Source of the DNA: Thiohalocapsa sp.
GTDB lineage: Bacteria; Pseudomonadota; Gammaproteobacteria; Chromatiales; Chromatiaceae
DNA length: 64,000 nt
Assembly (NCBI GenBank): GCA_028277725.1
Contig: JANQFX010000079.1
Coordinates: 1 to 64,000, forward strand
Direction: 5' to 3'
The notes under the pieces were generated by a model. The model did no database searches. It was not told where the DNA came from and saw only the letters and a program-made list of their open reading frames with translations. Positions 55,338 through 64,000 of this stretch are shown piece by piece. A program made the translations under genes and the position numbers. Numbering within the stretch: position 1 is the first letter of the stretch; each line of letters opens with the position of its first letter.

Positions 55338-57028
55338 GCGCGCTCTCCAGCGTAATCTGTCTCGCTGCCGCCGGTATGTAGCGAGTTTGCGGCGTCTTGT
55401 GGCCCGCCACAGTCGTCGACATGGGGCAGGCTGAAGAAAAACGTGGCGCCGATGCCGGGGGTGGAGTCCACCCGCAAGCGGCCGCCGTGGGCATCGATAA
55501 TGCCATGGCTGATGGACAGCCCGACGCCCAGTCCCTGGGGCTTGGTGGTGACGAAGGGCTCGAACAAGTGCTCCGGCGAGCCCTTGCCGAGTCCGGGGCC
55601 GGTGTCCACAATCCGCATCTCGACCACGTCGCCGTTGCGTCGGGCGAGGAGCAGCACCCGGCGCTCGCGGAGTTGCTCCGACATGGCCTCCAAGGCGTTG
55701 CGAACGAGGTTCAAGAGCACCTGCTCGATCTGCGTGCGTTGCGCCATGACGCAGTCGGCGCCGAAGCCGACCTGCCGATGCAACAGCACGCCGGCGCGGC
55801 GTGCATCCTCGCGCATCAGCACCAGGACGGTCTCGAAGATGTCCGCCACCGCGACAGGGGCCATTTCCGGCTCCTCCTTGCGCACGAAGCGGCGGATGTG
55901 ACGTATGACCTCGCCGGCGCGTTCCGCCTGATCGGCGATCTTGGTCATGACCTCCAGACAAGTGGCCACGGTTGCGCGCTCGGCGTCGATCATGCGCACG
56001 CAGGCGCGGGCGTTGGTCGAGATGGCGGTGAGCGGCTGGTTGAGCTCGTGGGCGATGCCCGACGCCATTTCGCCGAGGGTGCTCAGACGCATGAAGTGTG
56101 CCTGCTCCGCCTCCTGCCGTCGGAATCGGTCGGCGGCCTCACGCCGCTCGGTGATGTCGCGGCAGACGACGACGGTGCCGATGGTGGTGCCCTGTTCGTC
56201 GCGAATCGGCGTGGCGCTGTACTCGACCGGGAAACTGGAGCCGTCGCGGCGCCAGAAGACGTCCTCGTCGACGAAGCGCGGCTGTTCGTCGCGGAACGTG
56301 GCGTAGACTGGGCAGTCATCTTTCGGGTGCGGTTCGCCGTCCGCGCGGGTGTGGTGGATGATCTCGTGGGTCTCGTTGCCGATGAGTTCTTCCGCGCGCC
56401 AGCCCGACATGCCCTCCATAGCCTTGTTGACGAAGGTGGTGCAGCCGTTCAGGTCGACGCCGTAGATGCCCTCGGCCACGGAATCGAGGATGAGCTGGTG
56501 GCGCCGTTCCAGGCGCGTATTGGCGCGGCTCAGGCGGTGGTTGAGCTGCAGCACTCGGCTCGTCAGCAGCACCATGGCCAGCAGGGCGACAACGCCGGCC
56601 AGGACCGCAAGCCAGTATTGGGCCAAGGCGTCGAGCAGTGTGAAACGGGCCTCTTCGTCGTAGGGGGCGCGATGCTCTTCGCGCAGCAGTTTTTGCACGC
56701 TTTGGTAGTCCAGGGGCACGGTCCAGTCGGAGTAGCCGCCGGCGCGCGCCGCGGTACTGTCGGCCGGCATCTGCAGCAGCGCCACCGCCGGTTCCACCGC
56801 GTCGAAGTCCAGCGGTACCACCGAGAACCGGTGACCGGGCACCTGTAACGTCAGGTAGTCCGCGGTCGGAGCCCAGTGGTCGCGGGTGTGCGCGTCGCCG
56901 CCATGGCTGAGCACGCCGATGCGCACCTCTCGCTGGCCGTCCGCGGCGGACGCCGTGGAGTCGGCGCCTTGGGCGGGCAGGGCTGTCGGCAGCAAGGATA
57001 GGAGCAGGATCAGCGACAGGGCCGGCAT
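55334..57028 (-). CDS. Sensor histidine kinase, TtrS-like with reduced sensor domain
   Basis: 564 residues. Signal peptide (1-22), a short periplasmic region (about 23-130), one TM helix (about 138-158), PAS domain (about 178-300), HisKA with H327 in GIAHELNQPLTAI, and HATPase with N444 and DTGPGLG (475-481). The periplasmic part begins like a TtrS/PhnD-type binding domain (VRIGVLSHGGDAHTRDHW) and ends like one (ALLQMPADSTAARAGGYSDW), but most of the roughly 250-residue fold is missing around residue 82. Confidence 0.87.
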   Translation of the reverse strand: MPALSLILLLSLLPTALPAQGADSTASAADGQREVRIGVLSHGGDAHTRDHWAPTADYLTLQVPGHRFSVVPLDFDAVEPAVALLQMPADSTAARAGGYSDWTVPLDYQSVQKLLREEHRAPYDEEARFTLLDALAQYWLAVLAGVVALLAMVLLTSRVLQLNHRLSRANTRLERRHQLILDSVAEGIYGVDLNGCTTFVNKAMEGMSGWRAEELIGNETHEIIHHTRADGEPHPKDDCPVYATFRDEQPRFVDEDVFWRRDGSSFPVEYSATPIRDEQGTTIGTVVVCRDITERREAADRFRRQEAEQAHFMRLSTLGEMASGIAHELNQPLTAISTNARACVRMIDAERATVATCLEVMTKIADQAERAGEVIRHIRRFVRKEEPEMAPVAVADIFETVLVLMREDARRAGVLLHRQVGFGADCVMAQRTQIEQVLLNLVRNALEAMSEQLRERRVLLLARRNGDVVEMRIVDTGPGLGKGSPEHLFEPFVTTKPQGLGVGLSISHGIIDAHGGRLRVDSTPGIGATFFFSLPHVDDCGGPQDAANSLHTGGSETDYAGERA

Positions 57029-57262
57029 GGACGGATCATTGGGGGTGGATCAGCAGATTTCACTCAGCAGCACCAGGGACATGGGTCCGATGACAATGGT
57101 GCGCGGCTGCGCCGGCGCCGTTGGCAAAGCGCCCGGGCTCGCATGTAGTATCGCGCCGACGACAACGATCCGGCTCCGCCGACGAGGGCCAGGTGGCGGT
57201 GGGTATGGCCTAGGCGACCGAACCAGCCGCCATCAGTAGAAACCAGAGGAGATGATAACCGA

Positions 57263-59050
57263 ATGTCCATTTCACGACGCGAATTCATGCGCTTGATGGG
57301 GCTTGCGGGGGCCGCGGGCATGCTTCCCAGCTCCGTGTTCGCGCAGGCCAAACAGCCGGGCGACCTGTACGAGGTGCCCAGGTTCGGCAATGTCACGCTG
57401 CTGCACATGACCGATTGCCATGCGCAGCTGAATCCCATCTATTTCCGCGAGCCGAACGTGAACATCGGCATGGGGCCGGCCTTCGGTAAGGCGCCTCACA
57501 TCGTCGGCGAGAAACTGCTCAAGCACTTCGACATCCAGCCGGGCGGTATCGAGGCGCATGCCTTCACCTACCTGAACTACTCCGAGGCCGCGGAGCAGTT
57601 CGGCGCCGTCGGTGGCTTTGCGCACCTCAAGACCCTGGTGGACCGCATCCGCGCCGAGCGGGGCGACGGCAACAGCCTGCTCATGGATGGCGGCGACACC
57701 TGGCAGGGCTCCGGCACCGCCTACTGGACCCGCGGCATGGATATGGTCGGCGCCTGCAATCGGCTCGGCGTCGATGTCATGACCGGGCATTGGGAGTTCA
57801 CCTACCTCGACGAGGAGGTGATCAAGAACATCGGCGCATTCAAGGGTGACTTCGTCGCACAGAACGTTGCGGTGCGCGAGGAGGCCCTGTTCGACTATCG
57901 CTTCGCGGACTTCGGCGGTTTCGACGAGGACGCCGGCCTGGCCTTCAAGCCCTACACCATCAAGGAGGTGGGTGGCGTGCGCATCGCCGTCATCGGCCAG
58001 GCATTCCCCTACACCCCTATCGCCAACCCGCAGCGCTTCATCCCGGATTGGACCTTCGGCATCCAGGACAGCCGTATGCAGGAGTTCGTCGATCAGGTGC
58101 GGGCCGACGAAGAGCCGGATCTGGTCGTGGTCATCTCGCACAACGGCATGGACGTGGACCTGAAAATGGCGAGCAGGGTGACCGGGATCGACATCATCTT
58201 CGGTGGCCATACCCACGACGGCATGCCGGCACCGAGCATCGTCGAGAACGCATCCGGCAAGACCCTCGTCACCAACGCCGGCTCCAACGGCAAGTTCCTC
58301 GGCGTCATGGACCTGGATGTGAAGGACGGCAAGCTGCGCGACTACCGCTACCGGCTCTTGCCCGTGTTCTCGAACCTGCTGCCGGCCGACGCGGACATGG
58401 CCGAGTACATCGAGGAGACCCGCGCGCCGTACCTGGACAAACTCACCGAGGAACTGGCCACGGCCGAGGAGGTCCTTTACCGCCGCGGCAACTTCAACGG
58501 AACCTTCGACCAGGTCATCTGCGACGCCCTGCGCAAGGTCAACGATGCCCAGATCAGCCTATCGCCCGGCTTCCGCTGGGGTACCACGGTGCTGCCGGGG
58601 CAGAAGATCACCATGGACAACGTCATGGATCAGACCTGCATCACCTACCCGGAGACCTATCGCCGGGAGATGAAGGGCAGCGAGATCAAGGCCATCCTGG
58701 AGGACGTTTGCGACAACCTGTTCAACCCCGATCCCTATGTGCAGCAGGGGGGCGACATGGTGCGGGTCGGCGGGCTCGACTACGTCTGCGATCCCAGCGC
58801 CGGCATGAACGAGCGCATCACGGAGATGCAGCTCGACGACGGCACCAGGATCGAGGCCGACAAGACCTACGTCGTCTCGGGCTGGGCCACCGTCGGCAGC
58901 CAGTCCCCGGGCGAGCCGATCTGGGAGACGGTCGCGACCTACCTGCGTGACGTCAAGACGGTCAAGATCGACAAGCTCAACACCCCCAAGCTCAAGGGCG
59001 TGAAGGGCAATCCGGGTATCGCCGACTACGCCGGCGAGCTGTTGAGCTGA
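57263..59050 (+). CDS. soxB: SoxB thiosulfohydrolase
   Basis: 595 residues. It releases sulfate from SoxYZ-bound thiosulfonate. The N-terminus carries a Tat signal (SRREFMRLMGLAGAAGML). The calcineurin-like di-manganese site is shown by HMTDCHAQLNP, GGDTWQGSG, GHWEFTYLDE, ISHNGMDVD and FGGHTHDGMP, and the 5'-nucleotidase C-terminal domain follows. GAGGAG lies before the ATG. It diverges from the kinase gene with a 234-base gap. Confidence 0.97.
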   Translation: MSISRREFMRLMGLAGAAGMLPSSVFAQAKQPGDLYEVPRFGNVTLLHMTDCHAQLNPIYFREPNVNIGMGPAFGKAPHIVGEKLLKHFDIQPGGIEAHAFTYLNYSEAAEQFGAVGGFAHLKTLVDRIRAERGDGNSLLMDGGDTWQGSGTAYWTRGMDMVGACNRLGVDVMTGHWEFTYLDEEVIKNIGAFKGDFVAQNVAVREEALFDYRFADFGGFDEDAGLAFKPYTIKEVGGVRIAVIGQAFPYTPIANPQRFIPDWTFGIQDSRMQEFVDQVRADEEPDLVVVISHNGMDVDLKMASRVTGIDIIFGGHTHDGMPAPSIVENASGKTLVTNAGSNGKFLGVMDLDVKDGKLRDYRYRLLPVFSNLLPADADMAEYIEETRAPYLDKLTEELATAEEVLYRRGNFNGTFDQVICDALRKVNDAQISLSPGFRWGTTVLPGQKITMDNVMDQTCITYPETYRREMKGSEIKAILEDVCDNLFNPDPYVQQGGDMVRVGGLDYVCDPSAGMNERITEMQLDDGTRIEADKTYVVSGWATVGSQSPGEPIWETVATYLRDVKTVKIDKLNTPKLKGVKGNPGIADYAGELLS

Positions 59051-59209
59051 CCGAGCCCCAGCCGTCCTCGTATGCCGCGAGTCGAGGCATGCGCGGGCGG
59101 CCGGTCTCAGGCTGATCCCGCCGGGCTCGTCCGCGCGCGTCCGTTTGCCAGACTGTCAGTTCGCATGATTTCCAGCTTGCCTGATGACCAGTTCGCCTGA
59201 CTTCAGGCT

Positions 59210-59683
59210 ATGACCGTTCATCGCAGCCTGCCGCCGTTGCGCATCCAGCCGCGGACTTCACGCTGGCTGCTCACCGTCGTCTTGCTCTACCACGCCGCCG
59301 CGATCGTTGTGCTGCTGCCATTGTCCGTTCTGAGTGGCTGGATTCGACTCGGCCTCGGCGGCGTCATCCTCTTGAGCCTCGCCTACACGCTCTGGGCCCA
59401 GGTGCTGCGCCGCGCGCCCTGGTCGGTCGTTACCGTGGACTGGAATGGGCTCGGCTGGCAGGCAACCTTCGGCAATGGCCGCAGCCATGAGGTCCGACTC
59501 GCGGGGTCGACCTATGTCGGCGTCCGCCTGGTCATTCTGCACATCCAGGTCCGCTGGTTCTGGCGTCCGACCCTGCTCCTCAGCGCAGACGCCGTGCCCG
59601 CGGATCAGCTGCGCCGACTGCGCGTCCTCCTGCGTCTGGGTATGGCGGGCAGGGCTGGGGATGGCGAGCTGGCGGCGCCTTGA
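59210..59683 (+). CDS. YgfX-like small membrane protein
   Basis: 157 residues. Two membrane helices (about 19-58: WLLTVVLLYHAAAIVVLLPL and GLGGVILLSLAYTLW) form a hairpin and a soluble C-terminal part follows (VDWNGLGWQATFGNG). The layout resembles YgfX proteins, some of which are described as CptA-type toxins, but the usual partner sdhE is not next to it. Assignment is tentative. Confidence 0.5.
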   Translation: MTVHRSLPPLRIQPRTSRWLLTVVLLYHAAAIVVLLPLSVLSGWIRLGLGGVILLSLAYTLWAQVLRRAPWSVVTVDWNGLGWQATFGNGRSHEVRLAGSTYVGVRLVILHIQVRWFWRPTLLLSADAVPADQLRRLRVLLRLGMAGRAGDGELAAP

Positions 59684-59790
59684 GGGTGTTCGCCCAGCGC
59701 CCGACACTGCGAGCCAGTGCCGCGCCTAGCCTGCGCCGGATGCTTCCCGGGCCCCGGGGGCTATGCGGGCCGGCCCAGATCGGTGGACGT

Positions 59791-60945
59791 TCAGGTCAGT
59801 AGGCGCCTGAGCACTTCCGCGTAAATGGCTGCCAGCTGGTCGAGCTCCCGCACGCCGACGCACTCGTTGACCTTGTGGATGGTGGCGTTGACCGGACCGA
59901 GTTCCATGATCTGCGCACCGGTGGGCGCGATAAAGCGCCCGTCGGAGGTGCCGCCAGCGGTGCTGGGCTCCGTCTGGATGCCGGTCACGGCCTCGATGGC
60001 CGCACGGCCGGCGTCCAGCAGCTCGCCCTGGGCCGTGAGGAAGGGCAGGCCCGACACACGCCAGTCGAGCTGGCAGTATTGGCCGCCGGGTTCGAGCCCG
60101 TGCTCGGTGAGGATGGCTTGGATGCGCTCCTGGATCGCCTCCGGCGTCTGCTCGGTGGAGAATCGCAGGTTGAACACGGCGTCCAGCGCGACCGGGATGA
60201 CGTTGTCTGCGCCTGTGCCGGCGTTGATGTTGGAGAACTGCAGGCTGGTGGGTGGGAAGTGCTCGTTGCCCTCGTCCCAGGTCTCGGCCGCGATGGCGGC
60301 GATGGCCGTCGCCGCACGATGGATGGGGTTGTCCGCCAGCTGCGGGTAGGCCACGTGGCCCTGCTTGCCCTGGACTCTCAGCTTGCCGGTGAGGCTGCCG
60401 CGGCGCCCATGCTTGACGATGTCGCCGAGGCGCTCGGTACTGGAGGGTTCACCGACCAGGGCGTAGTCGATCGTCTCGCCGCGTGCCTCCAGTGCCTCGA
60501 CGACCTTGCGCGTGCCGTCCACGGACGGGCCTTCCTCGTCGCTGGTGATGAGGAAGGCGATGGAGCCCTTGTGCTTCGGGTGGACGTCGAGGAAGCCTTC
60601 GGTGGCCGTGATCATGGCCGCCAGCGAGCCCTTCATGTCGCTGGCGCCGCGCCCGTAGAGCAAGCCGCCGCGGATGCTTGGTTCGAAGGGGTCCGTGTCC
60701 CACAGATCCCGCGGGCCCGGCGGGACCACGTCCGTGTGGCCGGCGAAGCAGAACAGGGGGCCTTCGTCACCGCGGCGCGCCCAGAGGTTGTCCACCTCGC
60801 CGAAGCGCATGTGCTCGATCTCGAAGCCGAGTTGCTCCAAGTGCTCAGCCATCAGTTGTTGGCAGCCGGCGTCCTCGGGGGTGACGGAGGGCCGGGCGAT
60901 CAGCTCGCGGGCGAGTTCGACGGTGGCGGACAGGGGTCTGGTCAT
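59791..60945 (-). CDS. dapE: Succinyl-diaminopimelate desuccinylase
   Basis: 384 residues. It hydrolyses N-succinyl-LL-diaminopimelate in lysine and peptidoglycan synthesis. Zinc ligands: [26 protein letters not shown] and [10 protein letters not shown] with the catalytic glutamate, and the C-terminal [12 protein letters not shown]. Starts by ATGA overlap with the Spx-like gene. Order dapC-dapD-yffB-dapE. Confidence 0.96.
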   Translation of the reverse strand: MTRPLSATVELARELIARPSVTPEDAGCQQLMAEHLEQLGFEIEHMRFGEVDNLWARRGDEGPLFCFAGHTDVVPPGPRDLWDTDPFEPSIRGGLLYGRGASDMKGSLAAMITATEGFLDVHPKHKGSIAFLITSDEEGPSVDGTRKVVEALEARGETIDYALVGEPSSTERLGDIVKHGRRGSLTGKLRVQGKQGHVAYPQLADNPIHRAATAIAAIAAETWDEGNEHFPPTSLQFSNINAGTGADNVIPVALDAVFNLRFSTEQTPEAIQERIQAILTEHGLEPGGQYCQLDWRVSGLPFLTAQGELLDAGRAAIEAVTGIQTEPSTAGGTSDGRFIAPTGAQIMELGPVNATIHKVNECVGVRELDQLAAIYAEVLRRLLT

Positions 60946-61285
60946 GACGGGAAGATGGCCTCGTATTGCGGCTCGGTGAAGCCGACGTGCCGGGCCTCGC
61001 CGGTGTCCAGCACGGGGCGGCGGATGAAGGTCGGCGTGTCGAGCATCACGGCGATGGCGCGCGCTTCGTCGAGGTGGTCGCGCACCTCGGGGTCCAGCTT
61101 GCGCCACATCTGCCCGCGCTTGTTGATCAGCGTCTCCCAGCCGAGCTCCGCGACCCAGCTCCGCAGCCGGGCCTCGTCGAGGCCGGCCTTCTTGTAGTCG
61201 TGGAACGCGTAGCCGATGCCACGCTCGTCCAGCCAGGCACGGGCCTTCTTGACGGTGCCGCAGTTGGGGATTCCGTAGAGAACCA

Positions 61286-61286
<1 letters not shown>
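60942..61286 (-). CDS. yffB: ArsC/Spx-family reductase-like protein (YffB)
   Basis: 114 residues with a thioredoxin-like fold: [18 protein letters not shown] keeps one redox cysteine, and [11 protein letters not shown] and [13 protein letters not shown] are typical of the YffB branch. Biochemical role is unsettled; it is conserved between dapD and dapE. It overlaps dapD by one base (TAATG) and dapE by four. Confidence 0.9.
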
Positions 61287-62107
<821 letters not shown>

Positions 62108-62207
62108 GTTGGGCTCCAGTCGGGATCTCGTCGGTTGGAATGTGGATGAAGAGCTGGTTAAGAGCTCGCTTGGGAATAGGGCTGACAGTTGCGCTGACGG
62201 GCTCCGC

Positions 62208-63416
62208 TCAGAGCGTGCGACAGAAGGCGGCGATGCGCTCGGCCGCCGCGATGCATTCGGCGAGCGGTGCCACCAGTGCCATGCGCACGCGGCCGGCGCC
62301 TGGATCGGCGCTCTCGTCGTCGCCCGGCGACGGGCGTGACAGGAAACTGCCGGGCAGTACCGTCACATGCTGCTCGGCAAAAAGGCGACGGGCGAACTCG
62401 GTATCGGCCATGGGTGTGCGCGGCCAGAGGTAGAAGCCGGCCGCGGGCCGCTCGACCTCCAGCACGTCGCCCAGGATCGCGAGCACTGCATCGAACTTCT
62501 CGCGGTACAGGCGACGATTCTCGGCCACGTGCGCCTCGTCTGCCCAGGCCCTCGCACTGGCGGCCTGCTGCGGCAATGCCATCGCGCAACCATGATAGGT
62601 GCGATAAGCCAGGAATCGGCGCAGCACCTCGGCATCGCCAGCGACGAAACCGGAACGCAGCCCCGGCGCGTTGGAGCGCTTCGACAGGCTGTGGAAGACC
62701 ACGCAGCGGCTGAAGTCGTCATGGCCGGCGGCCGAGGCCGCCTGCAGCAAACCCACCGGGGGTGGGCTGTCCGGGTGGTAGATCTCGGCGTAGCACTCGT
62801 CGGCGGCGATGATGAAGTCGTGCCTGTGGGCCAGCTCGATGAGGTGCCCGAGTGTGGCCTGATCGGCGATGGCCCCGGTCGGATTGCCGGGCGAACACAG
62901 ATAGAGCAACTGGCAGCGCGACCAGGTCTCGTCATCCACGGCGTCGAAGTCGGGGATGAAGCCGTTCTCGGCCGTGCAGGGCAGGTAGCGCGGTTCGGCG
63001 CCGGCGAGCAGTGCCGCACCCTCATAGATCTGGTAGAAGGGGTTCGGCATCAGCACCAGGGCATCGCGGTCGCCGTCGATCACCGCCTGGGCGAAGGCGA
63101 ATAGGGCTTCTCGGGTGCCATTGACCGGCAGCACCTGCCGGTCCGGGTCCGGCCCGTTCGCCCCCAGTTCGAAGCGCCAGGTCAGCCAGGCGGCGATGGC
63201 CTGGCGCAACTCCGGCGTGCCCTTGGTGGCAGGGTAGGCCGCGAGCTGATTCAGATGCGCCGCGAGGGTCTCGCCGATGAACCCCGGCGTCGGGTGCTTG
63301 GGCTCGCCGATGGATAGCCGGATGGGCTCGAGTCCCGGCGGCGGCGTCGCGCCGGCCAGGAGGGAGCCCAGGCGCTCGAAGGGGTAGGGTTGCAGGCGGT
63401 CGAGTCGAGGGTTCAT
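62208..63416 (-). CDS. dapC: Succinyldiaminopimelate transaminase
   Basis: 402 residues, fold-type I PLP aminotransferase. It makes N-succinyl-LL-diaminopimelate. Visible motifs: [37 protein letters not shown] and the PLP lysine in [17 protein letters not shown]. First of four dap-locus genes on this strand; 100 bases before dapD. Confidence 0.95.
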   Translation of the reverse strand: MNPRLDRLQPYPFERLGSLLAGATPPPGLEPIRLSIGEPKHPTPGFIGETLAAHLNQLAAYPATKGTPELRQAIAAWLTWRFELGANGPDPDRQVLPVNGTREALFAFAQAVIDGDRDALVLMPNPFYQIYEGAALLAGAEPRYLPCTAENGFIPDFDAVDDETWSRCQLLYLCSPGNPTGAIADQATLGHLIELAHRHDFIIAADECYAEIYHPDSPPPVGLLQAASAAGHDDFSRCVVFHSLSKRSNAPGLRSGFVAGDAEVLRRFLAYRTYHGCAMALPQQAASARAWADEAHVAENRRLYREKFDAVLAILGDVLEVERPAAGFYLWPRTPMADTEFARRLFAEQHVTVLPGSFLSRPSPGDDESADPGAGRVRMALVAPLAECIAAAERIAAFCRTL

Positions 63417-63934
63417 GCTGCTGCGAGGGTTGTGCCGTCGGGGCGGGGTGGGAATGGTGACGCGCCTTGTCGGCGGTTGCCGCGAGCGCCGCGACTTGAT
63501 GTCGTCTGCGCGCCGAACTCTTCGGCGCCCAACCCCGGGCCGCCAAGCCCCGGAGAGTCAGGCTCGGCGCCGACAGCGATCGATCGGTCTCGGTCGGCGC
63601 CCGGCCTCTGCTGGAACGGCGCGAGCCGGGACGGGGAGTGACCCCGGCGCCGCGACCGCTTTGGCTTGGCCGTCGCAGGGTCTGTGACAAGGCGTCCAGA
63701 TCCTGGCCGGGTGTGGCGCGATGGCCGGCAGGAGCCATGGACCGAACGCAGTCCGTCAGTATATGCGATGGCCGCCGAGGCGCCAAACCTTGCGGCGATC
63801 AACCACATAAGACCGTCAACCGTGAATCGCTGGTTGTGGATGGCCGGCGCGGGGCTCGGGGCCGACGCGCCGGTCCCATCGAACAACCCCGGTGGACACG
63901 GACGGCGGGCCGTTCCAGCCCCAGGAGCCAAACC
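63417..63934. other. Intergenic region between dapC and the VOC gene
   Basis: About 520 bases between divergent genes. No gene, repeat or clear promoter is seen. Frames open here have no support. Confidence 0.5.
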
Positions 63935-64000
63935 ATGGCGCTGATCTCTGCCCTGCACCACGTCAGCCTGATCGTCGCAGATACCGAGACGTCGCTGCGC
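63935..64000 (+). CDS. VOC-family (glyoxalase/dioxygenase-like) protein, 5' part only
   Basis: The first 22 residues are visible: MALISALHHVSLIVADTETS and onward, the first beta-strand with the metal-binding histidine of vicinal-oxygen-chelate proteins. AGGAG lies before the ATG. The gene runs off the window, so specificity cannot be judged. Confidence 0.7.
   Translation, partial: MALISALHHVSLIVADTETSLR

Noticed and set aside
63417..63934. Open frames in the dapC-VOC gap as small genes
   Set aside because: They overlap on both strands, are Arg/Pro-rich and have no ribosome-binding site or recognisable motif.

Overview
This is a high-GC gammaproteobacterial chromosome segment. The gene set points to a sulfur-oxidising member of the Chromatiales (a purple sulfur bacterium or a chemolithotrophic relative). 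It carries soxB opposite soxXAKL, a monoheme-type SoxA, a guaB-guaA-tadA block opposite xseA, rpsP-rimM-trmD-rplS, and dapC-dapD-yffB-dapE. The genus cannot be decided from the sequence alone.

Layout. Positions 1-490 hold four tRNA genes (Pro, Arg, His, Lys). An integrated element of about 7.6 kb (444-8150) sits in the 3' half of tRNA-Lys, bounded by a perfect 90-bp direct repeat. It encodes a tyrosine integrase, an AlpA-like excisionase/regulator, a winged-helix protein, a large primase-helicase, a ribbon-helix-helix regulator and small proteins including a zinc ribbon. It has no recognisable cargo or capsid genes and looks like a satellite-type replicon. Positions 8396-13959 are housekeeping (tadA, guaA, guaB, xseA).

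Positions 14170-22920 are the most unusual part. They hold a NarL-type regulator, a possible decayed LuxR-type gene, a twice-repeated couple of ferritin-like protein plus exosortase-associated (LuxI/FeeM-like) acyltransferase, a ThiF/E1-like adenylyltransferase, a nitroreductase-like flavoprotein, and an exported protein with a PEP-CTERM-like tail behind a sigma-54-type promoter. A membrane methyltransferase and a PrsT-like TPR protein follow on the other strand (23149-26862). A GAF protein, membrane-fusion protein and RND permease form an operon (27353-32109). A circularly permuted ATP-grasp/alpha-E pair comes next, then the ribosomal/tRNA-modification operon and exonuclease I (to 39151).

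Positions 39409-51182 are a surface-polysaccharide and pilus region: WlbA/WlbB-like sugar enzymes, glycosyltransferases, an AsnB homologue, a flippase-like membrane protein, a large GT-C-like membrane protein and a type IV pilin with a sigma-54 promoter. Two paralogous coiled-coil/TM genes lie at its edges. Positions 51363-59050 are the thiosulfate oxidation locus, with a two-component system between soxX and soxB and a MITE-like element between soxX and soxA. The window ends with the lysine/diaminopimelate genes and the start of a VOC-family gene.

How the genes may work together: the sox proteins form the periplasmic thiosulfate-oxidising system, and the adjacent kinase/regulator is a plausible controller. 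The acyltransferase cluster, the PrsT-like protein, the sigma-54 promoter and the C-terminally anchored protein all point to an exosortase/exopolysaccharide context, although no exosortase gene is present in this window.
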